DNA from: DASYSA01 sp036003885
GTDB lineage: Bacteria; Acidobacteriota; Blastocatellia; UBA7656
Reading direction: 5' to 3'
Length of the DNA: 7,300 nt
Assembly (NCBI GenBank): GCA_036003885.1
Contig: DASYSA010000604.1
Span: 1-7,300, forward strand
The notes beneath the pieces were generated by a model. The model had not been told where the DNA came from. It did not search any database and was given only the letters and a program-made list of their open reading frames with translations. Positions within the stretch are counted from its first letter, which is position 1; the number at the start of each line of letters is the position of its first letter. A program made the position numbers and the translations under genes. Below, in pieces: positions 1 to 6,746 of this stretch.

Positions 1-141
1 AGCCGTTCCCACACGAATCGTAAGCCGACGTCGCTCTACATTCTGTCCAATATTGAACAATTCGTGAAATTACCTGGGTACGCACGCTCCCATCGTGCGG
101 CCTGCTGAACGTGCCGAATGTGCAGAGTCATGCGTGCCCCC

Positions 142-174
142 AAAAAAAAGGCGGGAGGCCATTCGACCTCCCGC
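142..174 (-). terminator. Intrinsic terminator of the TonB-dependent receptor gene
   Basis: Read on the minus strand, a perfect 8-bp stem (GCGGGAGG at 174-167 pairing with CCTCCCGC at 158-151) with an 8-nt loop is followed, after one C, by eight T residues (149-142). This is a textbook rho-independent terminator, lying 29 nt past the TAG stop of the large receptor gene. It ends that transcription unit and indicates that no further gene is co-transcribed to the left. Confidence 0.93.
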
Positions 175-202
175 TCTTGGTTCTCGCTTTCACCCTAATT
201 CT

Positions 203-3200
203 CTAGAACGAAAGCTTCAATGCGAACTGTACAACCCGCGGGGCCTCGCCTAACGCCAAAATCGACGTCGACGAAGGCGTCGAAGCCGTTATGCAACAGG
301 TTCTCCCGAACAATGTCGAGGTGATCGTGGGCGATCCCTCCGTCGCATTACGCGGGTTCTCAAAGTTTACGTGGTTGAAGGCATTGAACATCTCGGCCCG
401 AAACTGCACCTTCACCCGTTCGGTGACCGCGAACTGCTTCAACAAGCCGAAGTCGAAGTTCCAAAACGCCGGACTGTTGAACGTGTTGCGTCCCAGGTTA
501 CCATTCGTGCCAGGCGCTGGTATGCAGAACTTGCCCCCGCTTGCGGTCTCCACGCAGTTGTTCGCAAAGCCCTTCGAGTCGAACACCAACGGACCCTTAA
601 CCAGCGGGACCTCGAAAAGCCCGGTCGCCGGCTGCTGTCCAAACAGGTCCGCACGTGAGACATGAGTATTGCTGGCAGTCAACGCGCCGGACTGAATGCT
701 GTAGGGTTCGCCCGACTGATAGTTGAATATCGTGTTGACGGTCCAGCCGCCCAGGACGTGATTCACGACGCCAGGCGAGTTTGCCAGCAACCGCTTACCC
801 CGGCCGACCGGCACATCCCAAATGCCATGTACAACCAGCACGTGAGTGTTGTCGAAGTCGCTTCGGCCACGATCCAACCGCCAGTTCCGAATGTCGGTAG
901 GCGTCCGTGAGTTGGTAGTCGATAGTCCGCCGCCGGATGAGGCCCCGACGGGATCGACCGACATGTCGTCGATCGACTTGCCAAACGTGTAGGCCATGCC
1001 GAAGTCGACGCCGGCTTCGAAATGCCGCCGCAGATGAAACTGGAACGAGTGATAGTAGGAGTTGCCTCCAGAGTCCATATAGAAGATCTGACTGAACTGC
1101 GGATTGGGCCTGAAGAAGTTAGCGGCAACGCCTTTTGCCACGATGTCGGTCTGATCTATCCTCTGCATCAAGTTTGCGAAACCATTCAGCCTCAGGTCAT
1201 TGATGCTGGTTGCTGAATTGATGCCGCTTGAACCTGGGAACAGTGTCGCCAGGATCCCGATCGGTGATCCCTGAACTCCCGTCGGGCAGCCGGTCCCGTC
1301 AGGGTTACAGCCACGGCCGAGATTTGCCTGAGCAACTTTAAACGAATCGAGCAGACCGTCGTGATCGAACTTGCCCTGATTCAAATCGTAGGCTCTGAGG
1401 AGTCGCAGCCCGCGCTTGCCTACGTACCCTGCCTGGGCGACGATGCCGCCGGGCAGCGTGCGTTGGATGTTCAGGTTCCACTCGTGGACGGTTGGGAGCT
1501 TCAAGTTGGGGTCGAAGGCCCCAGTGTCCGGTGCGGTCAATCGCGGAGCGGAAGCCGGCCCGGTGAAGCCGGATGGCTTCAGGCTGGGAGGCGCCAGCTC
1601 AAGGGGAAAACTCTCGCTGATTCTCAGGTCGGGCACCGATGCACATCCGGGCGTAGGGGTCCTTCCCACCGTGACCGCGCATTGAGTCGCAAGGCCGGGA
1701 ACCTTGCCGCTGATCGCGGTGACCTGGAAGGTGGAGATCGGATCGAACGAGATGCCGTAGCCGGCTCGCACGACGGTGTTGCCGTTGCCGAATGGATCCC
1801 AGGCAAAGCTGAAACGCGGTCCGAACGCGACGCTGTTGTCGTTGCTATACCAACGGCCCGCGCGAGTGAAGTTGACCGGGCCCTGTGAGCCATCGATCGG
1901 CTTGTCGGGCACGAACGAGAGCTTGTTGGTTTCCGTCGGCGCCGGGTTGTATTCGATCCTCAGACCGTAGTTGAGCGTCAGGCGCGGTGTCATCTTCCAC
2001 TCGTCCTGAACGTAGTAGTTGTACTGCTTGATTCGGTTTCCGTTGACAAACAGCCCGCCGACTCCCAGAAACTGATTGCTGTTGAGGTCGCCGATGAATC
2101 CCTGGGAGAGCCGTGCGGGGATTCCAAGCAGCTCGTTGACGGCGGTCTGCAGTGAGGTCAAGTCCTGACTGGCAATGCCTACGCGGCCGTTGGGGTTTGT
2201 CGGTGAAGTGGCGACAAAGGTTGCGGGGAAGGTTATTCCCGTCGGCGCCCGAGTCGCCGAACTGAAGGTAATCGATGGTGCGAGGTTGAAGCCGCCCGCA
2301 AGCCCGCGAATATCGTTGTGCCGCAACAAGCGAATGTTGAAGCCGCCGCGAACGACGTGCGCTCCTTTAATCACGCTCAGGTTATCGATGAACTGGATGG
2401 TGGTAAGCGCGCGCTCGGTGTGCGGAATGTTCAGCACTGGAGTGCTCACGTTGGTAAAAGAATACGGTTCGATGTTCGGAAAGTCCGGGTTGGACTCGCC
2501 AAAGGTGAAGAAGAACTTGAACCGCGCTAAGCCCGTCGTGAACTCATTGACGATCCGAGACGAGAAGACCCGGCGGTAATTTAGCGCGAGGTTTCTCGAC
2601 AGGCGCAGTACCTCGCCGAGTGGTGGAAAATTCGGGAAGACCTTGGGCCGCGCGTTCAGCAAGTCACCATCCCTCGAGTCCTGGTTTGCGTAAATGAAGC
2701 GGCCGAAGACCGAGTTGTTCTCGTCAAACTTGTGGTCGACCCTTCCGATGAAGTGCGGACCGACGGTGCGCTGCGGCGCGTTCCAGGCGAACCCTCCTGT
2801 GTTGAGGCCGTCGCCTACGTCGAACGTGTTCGGCTGCGGAAACTTGTTGAGGAATGCTGCGATCTTCTGGTCGGCTCCGATGTGCCTGGGATCATTGGCA
2901 AAGATGTTGAACGTGTCGACGCAGTTTGCCGTTACCGTCGAACTGCACAACGGAACGTTGAGGGCCCCGGTGTTCGGATCGACCAAAAGGGGCGAGTTCT
3001 GTTGAATAATTCGGCCGGCGATCACAAGCGGGTTCTTTGGATCCGGTTTGAAGTAGCGGAAGATCCCGCTTCGCGCGTTAGCAGTGAATACGCGAGGGAT
3101 TCCGAAGCTCTGGGCGATGGGCTGGGTGAAATTGATGCGCTGTCCCTGCCACCCTGCGAAGAAGAAGGTCTTGTCCTTCTTGATTGGGCCTCCACCTTCG

Positions 3201-4048
3201 ACGCCGAACTGGTTCAGGTGAAGCTCAGGTCGCACGAGGCCATTGGCGTTATTGAAGAACTCGTTCGCGTTCAGCGACGTGTTGCGGAAGAACTCGAACG
3301 CGTCGCCGTGAAACTGGTTGGTCCCCGCGCGAGTGGCTATTGCGACCTGCGCTCCGGAGTTGCGGCCGAACTCCGCGGTTGCGTTGTGAGTCACCACGCG
3401 ATACTCCTGAATGTTGTCAGGGTTGATGCGGTAGAGATTCGACTGCGGGTTTGGAACCGACGGTTCGTTGGCGTCTATGCCGTCGATGGTGACGTTGTGA
3501 GAGCGATCACGCGAGCCGTTGACGTGAGTGCCCGATCCCACGCCGTTGTTGGTCCGCTGTATCAGGCCCGGCTCGAGTATGATCAGCGTGAGCGGATTGC
3601 GGCCGTTGAGCGGCAAGTCCCGAATCGCGCGCTCGCCGACGACGTCACCCAACATAGCGTGGCTGGTTTCGATTCTCTCATAACCGCCTTGCACCTGAAC
3701 GACTTCACTCGCCGTTCCGACTTCGAGTGGGGCGTCCACGACAAGGGGAGAGCCGACGGTCAGCACGTTCTTTGTTGCAGTGTGGGTGCGGAAGCCCTTG
3801 GCTTCGACGGTTACTGTATAGGCGCCCGGCGGCAAAGCCGGGAATGCGAAGACTCCCGCCGAGGTGGTCTTGTTTGTGTAGGTGACACCAGTTGCCTCGT
3901 TCCTGACCGTGACCTGCGCATCAGCAATAACCGCGCCGTGTTGATCTGTTACCGTGCCGGTGATGCGAGAGGTTCCCACTTGCGCCAGTGCGCCAGCGGA
4001 TAATGCCAACAGGAAGAAGCAGAGGGTGATGTAGCGGATTGCTTTCAT
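203..4048 (-). CDS. Oar-like TonB-dependent outer-membrane receptor with carboxypeptidase-regulatory N-domain
   Basis: A 1281-residue outer-membrane protein of the Oar-like TonB-dependent receptor group abundant in Acidobacteriota; the ligand cannot be told from sequence. Visible order: signal peptide (residues 1-22, hydrophobic core then ALA before Q23); a carboxypeptidase-regulatory-like beta-sandwich (about 27-100, with GTVTDQHGAVIADAQVTV and LPPGAYTVTVEAKGF); the plug with the family hallmarks DLPLNGRN (144-151) and NVTIDGID (185-192); then a long beta-barrel beginning near NIQEYRV and EFGRNSGAQV and ending in RVVQFALKLSF. The terminal Phe fits BAM-dependent barrel insertion. I see no obvious TonB box. 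The reading frame is open upstream to 4171, but an ATG at 4046-4048 is preferred: it has AGGAGG five bases upstream, begins a signal peptide, and lies downstream of the promoter. All ten mature-protein cysteines fall in five close pairs. The gene has its own promoter and terminator, so it appears monocistronic. No SusD-like partner is adjacent. Confidence 0.95.
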   Translation of the reverse strand: MKAIRYITLCFFLLALSAGALAQVGTSRITGTVTDQHGAVIADAQVTVRNEATGVTYTNKTTSAGVFAFPALPPGAYTVTVEAKGFRTHTATKNVLTVGSPLVVDAPLEVGTASEVVQVQGGYERIETSHAMLGDVVGERAIRDLPLNGRNPLTLIILEPGLIQRTNNGVGSGTHVNGSRDRSHNVTIDGIDANEPSVPNPQSNLYRINPDNIQEYRVVTHNATAEFGRNSGAQVAIATRAGTNQFHGDAFEFFRNTSLNANEFFNNANGLVRPELHLNQFGVEGGGPIKKDKTFFFAGWQGQRINFTQPIAQSFGIPRVFTANARSGIFRYFKPDPKNPLVIAGRIIQQNSPLLVDPNTGALNVPLCSSTVTANCVDTFNIFANDPRHIGADQKIAAFLNKFPQPNTFDVGDGLNTGGFAWNAPQRTVGPHFIGRVDHKFDENNSVFGRFIYANQDSRDGDLLNARPKVFPNFPPLGEVLRLSRNLALNYRRVFSSRIVNEFTTGLARFKFFFTFGESNPDFPNIEPYSFTNVSTPVLNIPHTERALTTIQFIDNLSVIKGAHVVRGGFNIRLLRHNDIRGLAGGFNLAPSITFSSATRAPTGITFPATFVATSPTNPNGRVGIASQDLTSLQTAVNELLGIPARLSQGFIGDLNSNQFLGVGGLFVNGNRIKQYNYYVQDEWKMTPRLTLNYGLRIEYNPAPTETNKLSFVPDKPIDGSQGPVNFTRAGRWYSNDNSVAFGPRFSFAWDPFGNGNTVVRAGYGISFDPISTFQVTAISGKVPGLATQCAVTVGRTPTPGCASVPDLRISESFPLELAPPSLKPSGFTGPASAPRLTAPDTGAFDPNLKLPTVHEWNLNIQRTLPGGIVAQAGYVGKRGLRLLRAYDLNQGKFDHDGLLDSFKVAQANLGRGCNPDGTGCPTGVQGSPIGILATLFPGSSGINSATSINDLRLNGFANLMQRIDQTDIVAKGVAANFFRPNPQFSQIFYMDSGGNSYYHSFQFHLRRHFEAGVDFGMAYTFGKSIDDMSVDPVGASSGGGLSTTNSRTPTDIRNWRLDRGRSDFDNTHVLVVHGIWDVPVGRGKRLLANSPGVVNHVLGGWTVNTIFNYQSGEPYSIQSGALTASNTHVSRADLFGQQPATGLFEVPLVKGPLVFDSKGFANNCVETASGGKFCIPAPGTNGNLGRNTFNSPAFWNFDFGLLKQFAVTERVKVQFRAEMFNAFNHVNFENPRNATEGSPTITSTLFGRTCCITASTPSSTSILALGEAPRVVQFALKLSF

Positions 4049-4053
4049 AGGTC

Positions 4054-4059
4054 CCTCCT
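4054..4059 (-). promoter_or_regulatory. Shine-Dalgarno site of the receptor gene
   Basis: AGGAGG on the minus strand lies 5 nt (GACCT) before the ATG at 4048. It decides the start: the longer in-frame start at 4171 lacks a comparable site and would lie upstream of the promoter's -10 element. Confidence 0.9.
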
Positions 4060-4130
4060 TTGTCTGAATGTGAAGCGTCCTTTTCTGGCCTATCGTTACC
4101 TCGCTGTGCTTTTTAGTACCAAGTGGAGCC

Positions 4131-4159
4131 AGCATAGAACTGAGATAACAATGTGTCAA
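4131..4159 (-). promoter_or_regulatory. Sigma-70-type promoter of the receptor gene
   Basis: On the minus strand a perfect -35 hexamer TTGACA (4159-4154), a 17-bp spacer and a -10 hexamer TATGCT (4136-4131, four of six consensus positions). The predicted transcription start near 4124 would give an untranslated leader of about 75 nt before the ATG at 4048. No clear operator palindrome is seen around it. Confidence 0.75.
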
Positions 4160-4409
4160 TCCCGAGTCCACCGAAGCAGGTTATTGCACTTTATTTGAAT
4201 CCTGAATCACCGCTCGCGGCCGCTGAGCAGGACGTTGGTTGAGGGCTTGGAGGCGCCTGTAGTCGAGTTAGATCTCGGATTGGAGACGGTTCAGGTTAGA
4301 GGAAGAAGGCTGGGTCGGGGGCTCGGCGTGCGTTGAGTATACTTTTGATGATAAAGACTAAGGACTGGCTTTCGAGAAAGTTCCTCTGAGGCGTGATAGT
4401 GACTACCGG
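4160..4409. other. Intergenic stretch without a recognised feature
   Basis: About 250 bp between the receptor promoter and the heptamer array. I find no convincing coding frame, RNA gene or factor-independent terminator. A short palindromic patch near 4370-4383 (CTTTCGAGAAAG) has too small a loop and no T-run to be called a terminator. Confidence 0.5.
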
Positions 4410-4465
4410 ATCCTAAATCCTAAATCCTAGATCCTAGATCCTAGATCCTAGATCCTACTTCCTAG
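4410..4465. repeat. Heptanucleotide tandem array, family 1 (ATCCTAR), eight units
   Basis: Eight contiguous 7-bp units: ATCCTAA, ATCCTAA, then four ATCCTAG, then ATCCTAC and TTCCTAG. The array overlaps the 3' end of the 279-residue barrel gene, whose TAG stop (4464-4462 on the minus strand) is inside the last unit. The same heptamer recurs in both orientations at 5432-5510. Bases 4409-4435 are an exact 27-bp direct repeat of 5483-5509. Tandem heptamers recall the short tandemly repeated repetitive sequences described in cyanobacteria, but I do not know a named family for this unit. Confidence 0.95.
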
Positions 4466-5301
4466 TTTTCCTTCGTGAACGGATGCTCGAAGCTGAGGTA
4501 CAGGAAGATGCCGCGATCGCCGCGACTGGGCCCGACGCCGATCGGCACCGCGATTCCCGGAACAATCTGAAGTCCGCTCTTGAAATTGTAGGCCCAACGG
4601 ATCCCGGGATTCACGAACGCACTGCTGTTGCGCTCCCTCAGGCGTGGTCCGATCACAGACTCTTCACTTAGCCATACTGTCTCCAGCATCACATTGAACC
4701 TCGAACTCGGCTGCCAGATGAAACTCTGGCCCAGGTTGTAATCGTGCAGTGTAGCCTTTTCACCGAGCGCGTTTTTCGCAGACGGAGTGTATGTGGTGCC
4801 CGCGTTCCAGTGAGTCGCCAGGCGATCCGAAACTACCACGCTGACGGGAAAGTTAGTCTGGTAGCCAGCGGCGCCCGCGCCCAGACCTTTCTTGTCGTCG
4901 CCAGTCGGCACCAACAGGGTGAACCGCGGCGCAATGGCGACACGGCTGTCACCATTGCCGAGCAACTGATACCGATAGTTCAACGCAATGTCGCCGACTC
5001 CTTTTCCTCCGTCCGGAGCGTGGCCGATTCTCTGAACCGGAACGGTGAAGCTGAACTGGTGCTTCTGGCTGAACACCGGCCACTCTTGAGTGAAGGTATA
5101 GACCCAGTCTCCGTTGCGCTGCCGCAGGAAAGAACTGATGTGCTGGACAACACCCTTCTCCTGATTGTAGGCCTCTTCTATCAGAAAACTATTGTCCTGA
5201 ATGATTGGAGGCTTGGGGTTTTGAGTTCCCGCGGCCGGTTGTTGCGCCGGAGTTGAGGATATCGCTAGCAAAAAAAACAGAGGCAAGAGACCCCGACTCA
5301 T
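4462..5301 (-). CDS. Outer-membrane beta-barrel 'transporter' protein (PF13557, Phenol_MetA_deg-like)
   Basis: A 279-residue exported protein. Residues 1-19 are a signal peptide (SRG, then a LLPLFFLLAISS core, cleavage likely after TPA). The mature part is made of alternating amphipathic beta-strands ending in GIFLYLSFEHPF, as in an outer-membrane barrel of 12 or so strands. Family-like motifs are GVGDIALNYRYQLL (101-114), APRFTLLVPTGDDKKGLGAG (124-143) and GYQTNFPVSVVVSDR (146-160). These match the pattern of proteins annotated simply as 'transporter' or meta-pathway phenol-degradation-like, whose substrates are mostly unknown; a role in phenol degradation should not be assumed. The start at 5301 is supported by AGGAG eight bases upstream and by the signal peptide. 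The TAG stop is supplied by the first heptamer of the repeat array beyond it. I see no strong promoter. It is divergent from corA and separated by 410 bp and a promoter from the receptor gene, so it is probably transcribed alone. Confidence 0.8.
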   Translation of the reverse strand: MSRGLLPLFFLLAISSTPAQQPAAGTQNPKPPIIQDNSFLIEEAYNQEKGVVQHISSFLRQRNGDWVYTFTQEWPVFSQKHQFSFTVPVQRIGHAPDGGKGVGDIALNYRYQLLGNGDSRVAIAPRFTLLVPTGDDKKGLGAGAAGYQTNFPVSVVVSDRLATHWNAGTTYTPSAKNALGEKATLHDYNLGQSFIWQPSSRFNVMLETVWLSEESVIGPRLRERNSSAFVNPGIRWAYNFKSGLQIVPGIAVPIGVGPSRGDRGIFLYLSFEHPFTKEN

Positions 5302-5309
5302 CGGCGCAG

Positions 5310-5314
5310 CTCCT
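5310..5314 (-). promoter_or_regulatory. Shine-Dalgarno site of the barrel 'transporter' gene
   Basis: AGGAG on the minus strand, 8 nt before the ATG at 5301. Another ATG slightly upstream (5320-5318) is out of frame, so this site supports the chosen start. Confidence 0.75.
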
Positions 5315-5431
5315 GTTCATCGGAGTTAAGATCGACCGGTAAGCCCGGCACCGAACAGCTGGCCGCCAGTCGTGATCGCTCAGGTTAGCATGTGGCCGCG
5401 CTTCGGTCCAATGGTGCAGGATCCAGTGTTG

Positions 5432-5510
5432 CAGGATCTAGGATCTAGGATTTAGGATCTAGGACTTAGGAAATAAATCCTAGATCCTAAATCCTAAATC
5501 CTAGATCCTG
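5432..5510. repeat. Long inverted repeat built of family-1 heptamers, upstream of corA
   Basis: The left arm (5432-5468, units of TAGGATC/TAGGATT) and the right arm (5474-5510, units of ATCCTAG/ATCCTAA) pair over 37 positions with only two mismatches, at 5445/5497 and 5465/5477, around a 5-nt loop GGAAA (5469-5473). Both mismatches are C opposite A on the plus strand, so a minus-strand RNA would have G-U wobbles there and an unbroken helix. The element lies between the divergent barrel gene and corA and ends 6 nt before the corA ribosome-binding site. There is no T-run, so it is not a standard terminator. Confidence 0.95.
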
Positions 5511-5516
5511 GATCCC

Positions 5517-5521
5517 GAGGT
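5517..5521 (+). promoter_or_regulatory. Shine-Dalgarno site of corA
   Basis: GAGGT 5 nt before the ATG at 5527, directly following the heptamer hairpin. The short distance means that a transcript starting upstream of 5432 would carry the hairpin next to its ribosome-binding site. No convincing promoter was found between 5302 and 5526. Confidence 0.65.
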
Positions 5522-5526
5522 AGGCA

Positions 5527-6498
5527 ATGATCAATACGCTGGTGTTCGATCGCAAAACTCTCGAATTTACGAGCACCGACGATCCGGAACAGATTAGTAA
5601 TCTGTGTGAAGTTGACACCAACATCGTTTGGGTCGATGTGGCCGATCCGACAAGCGCCGACTTCGACGAATTGGCGCAAGAGTTCGGTTTTCACCCGCTC
5701 TCAATCGAAGACTGCCGCCAGGAACATCAACGGCCGAAGGTAGAAGAGTTCGCCGGCTACTACTTCCTCGTTCTATATGAAGCCGAATTGTCCGAGGATC
5801 GCGGCCTCGAGCTCCGCGAGTTGAATATCTTTTTCGGCAAGAACTTCCTGGTCAGTGTTCACAGCCAGCCGGTTAGAGCCGTAAAGACCGGGGAGCGACT
5901 GTGGCGAGAGTGGAAGGAGGACCTGGCTCAGCGAGGAACCGGATTGCTGGCCTATTTGTTGATGGATGCCGTGGTCGATGACTATCTGCCCCTCCTCGAT
6001 ACGCTTTCTGACCGAATGGACGATCTGGAGGATCAAATCTTTGTGGACTTCCGCCCGGAGGCGATCGAAGAGATCTTTCGCATTAAGAAACAACTGCTCT
6101 TCCTGCGAAGGTCGGTGACTCCGCTGCGCGACGTCTTCAATGTAATGTTGCGTCGCGAGCAGCCGATCATTTCACGCGAGACGAGCGTATACTTTCAGGA
6201 TGTCTTCGACCACTTGATCCGAGTAGCCGACACCATCGATACGTTGCGCGACATGTTGGGAGCGACCATGGACGCTTATCTGTCGATATCCGGCAACCGG
6301 ATGAATATGGTTATGAAGCGCTTGACCTCGATCTCGACAATTCTGATGTCGGTGACGCTGATCGCGGGCATCTACGGTATGAACTTTCTGTACATGCCCG
6401 AGCTGGGCTGGAGGTACGGATACGTCGGCGCGCTATTGGCGATGGTAGTGATAGGGCTTGCGATCTACTATTACTTTCGTAAAATCAAATGGCTATGA
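5527..6498 (+). CDS. corA: CorA-family magnesium/cobalt channel
   Basis: A 323-residue inner-membrane divalent-cation channel of the CorA family, which takes up Mg2+ (and Co2+/Ni2+) as a homopentamer. The cytoplasmic N-terminal alpha/beta part covers about residues 1-200 (including HPLSIEDCRQEHQRPKVEEF, whose 'HPL.IED....QRPK' pattern is typical). A long helical stalk follows, then two C-terminal membrane segments (about 267-283 and 298-317). The signature YGMNF lies at 283-287, with GMN at 284-286, the ion-selectivity motif at the outer mouth. It is followed by MPEL (290-293), the usual loop of this family. A basic C-terminus (FRKIKWL) follows the last helix. Length is normal for the family and no key residue is missing. 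The start ATG has GAGGT upstream. The last codons overlap a small membrane-protein gene, so the two are probably cotranslated. I see no Mg2+ riboswitch, only the heptamer hairpin in the leader region. Confidence 0.96.
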   Translation: MINTLVFDRKTLEFTSTDDPEQISNLCEVDTNIVWVDVADPTSADFDELAQEFGFHPLSIEDCRQEHQRPKVEEFAGYYFLVLYEAELSEDRGLELRELNIFFGKNFLVSVHSQPVRAVKTGERLWREWKEDLAQRGTGLLAYLLMDAVVDDYLPLLDTLSDRMDDLEDQIFVDFRPEAIEEIFRIKKQLLFLRRSVTPLRDVFNVMLRREQPIISRETSVYFQDVFDHLIRVADTIDTLRDMLGATMDAYLSISGNRMNMVMKRLTSISTILMSVTLIAGIYGMNFLYMPELGWRYGYVGALLAMVVIGLAIYYYFRKIKWL

Positions 6499-6746
6499 AG
6501 AGTCGAGTGCGGACGCGTGCCGGGCAGGAGCCTAAGGTCCGGCAGGCGAAGGGCGAAAGTCCTCCAAAGACCAACGGCCTTATGCGACCCGACACCGGCG
6601 CGTTGAGTGTGCCGTCTGATCTTAACGACGAGGGGAAGAGCAGTTCGATACTGCCCAACAAGGTAGTCCTGGTCATCACTCTGCTGGCGCTACTGTTCAT
6701 CACGATTATTGCGTGGTTTGTAGCGCATATGCCGCCGAAAACATGA
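6489..6746 (+). CDS. Small single-pass membrane protein of unknown function, coupled to corA
   Basis: An 85-residue protein that I do not recognise. Residues 1-56 are hydrophilic, with a basic start (MAMKSRVRTR) and a Pro/Gly/Ser-rich, probably disordered middle. Residues 59-79 form one strongly hydrophobic helix (KVVLVITLLALLFITIIAWF), followed by a very short tail (VAHMPPKT). This is the layout of a tail-anchored or N-in membrane protein. Two ATGs are possible: 6489, or 6495, where ATGA overlaps the corA stop by four bases; the second would remove two residues. Neither has a clear SD, so translation is probably coupled to termination on corA. Its TGA stop (6744-6746) is the outermost triplet of the following inverted repeat. 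Close linkage suggests a role at the membrane with CorA, but that is inference only. Confidence 0.65.
   Translation: MAMKSRVRTRAGQEPKVRQAKGESPPKTNGLMRPDTGALSVPSDLNDEGKSSSILPNKVVLVITLLALLFITIIAWFVAHMPPKT

Noticed and set aside
81..99. Small hairpin CGCACG / CGTGCG with 7-nt loop
   Set aside because: Only 6 bp, no T-run and no gene context; likely chance.
1..108. Open frame from the left edge to TGA at 106-108 as the end of an upstream gene
   Set aside because: Only 35 codons, no recognisable protein pattern and no start visible; a chance open stretch cannot be excluded.
1361..1888. A 175-codon plus-strand frame inside the receptor gene
   Set aside because: Shadow of the receptor coding sequence in another frame; no recognisable domain and no independent signals.
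2732..4003. A 423-codon open frame on the plus strand, antisense to the receptor gene
   Set aside because: It lies fully inside the well-supported receptor gene, resembles no known family, has a composition typical of a shadow frame (rich in Val, Arg, Glu, Asp) and no SD was evident. The open frame follows from the codon bias of the real gene.
4049..4171. N-terminal extension of the receptor to the ATG at 4171
   Set aside because: It would place 41 non-signal-like residues before a clear signal peptide, lacks a good SD, and starts upstream of the predicted -10 element and transcription start.
5302..5431. Promoters for the divergent barrel gene and corA
   Set aside because: Only weak hexamer matches (for example TAGCAT at 5386 without a fitting -35, and TTGGAC/TAACCT on the minus strand), not good enough to annotate.
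4410..5515. CRISPR array or insertion sequence explanation for the repeats
   Set aside because: Units are 7 bp and contiguous with no spacers, so not CRISPR. No transposase frame lies between or beside the arrays and no clear target-site duplication is seen, so not an IS.
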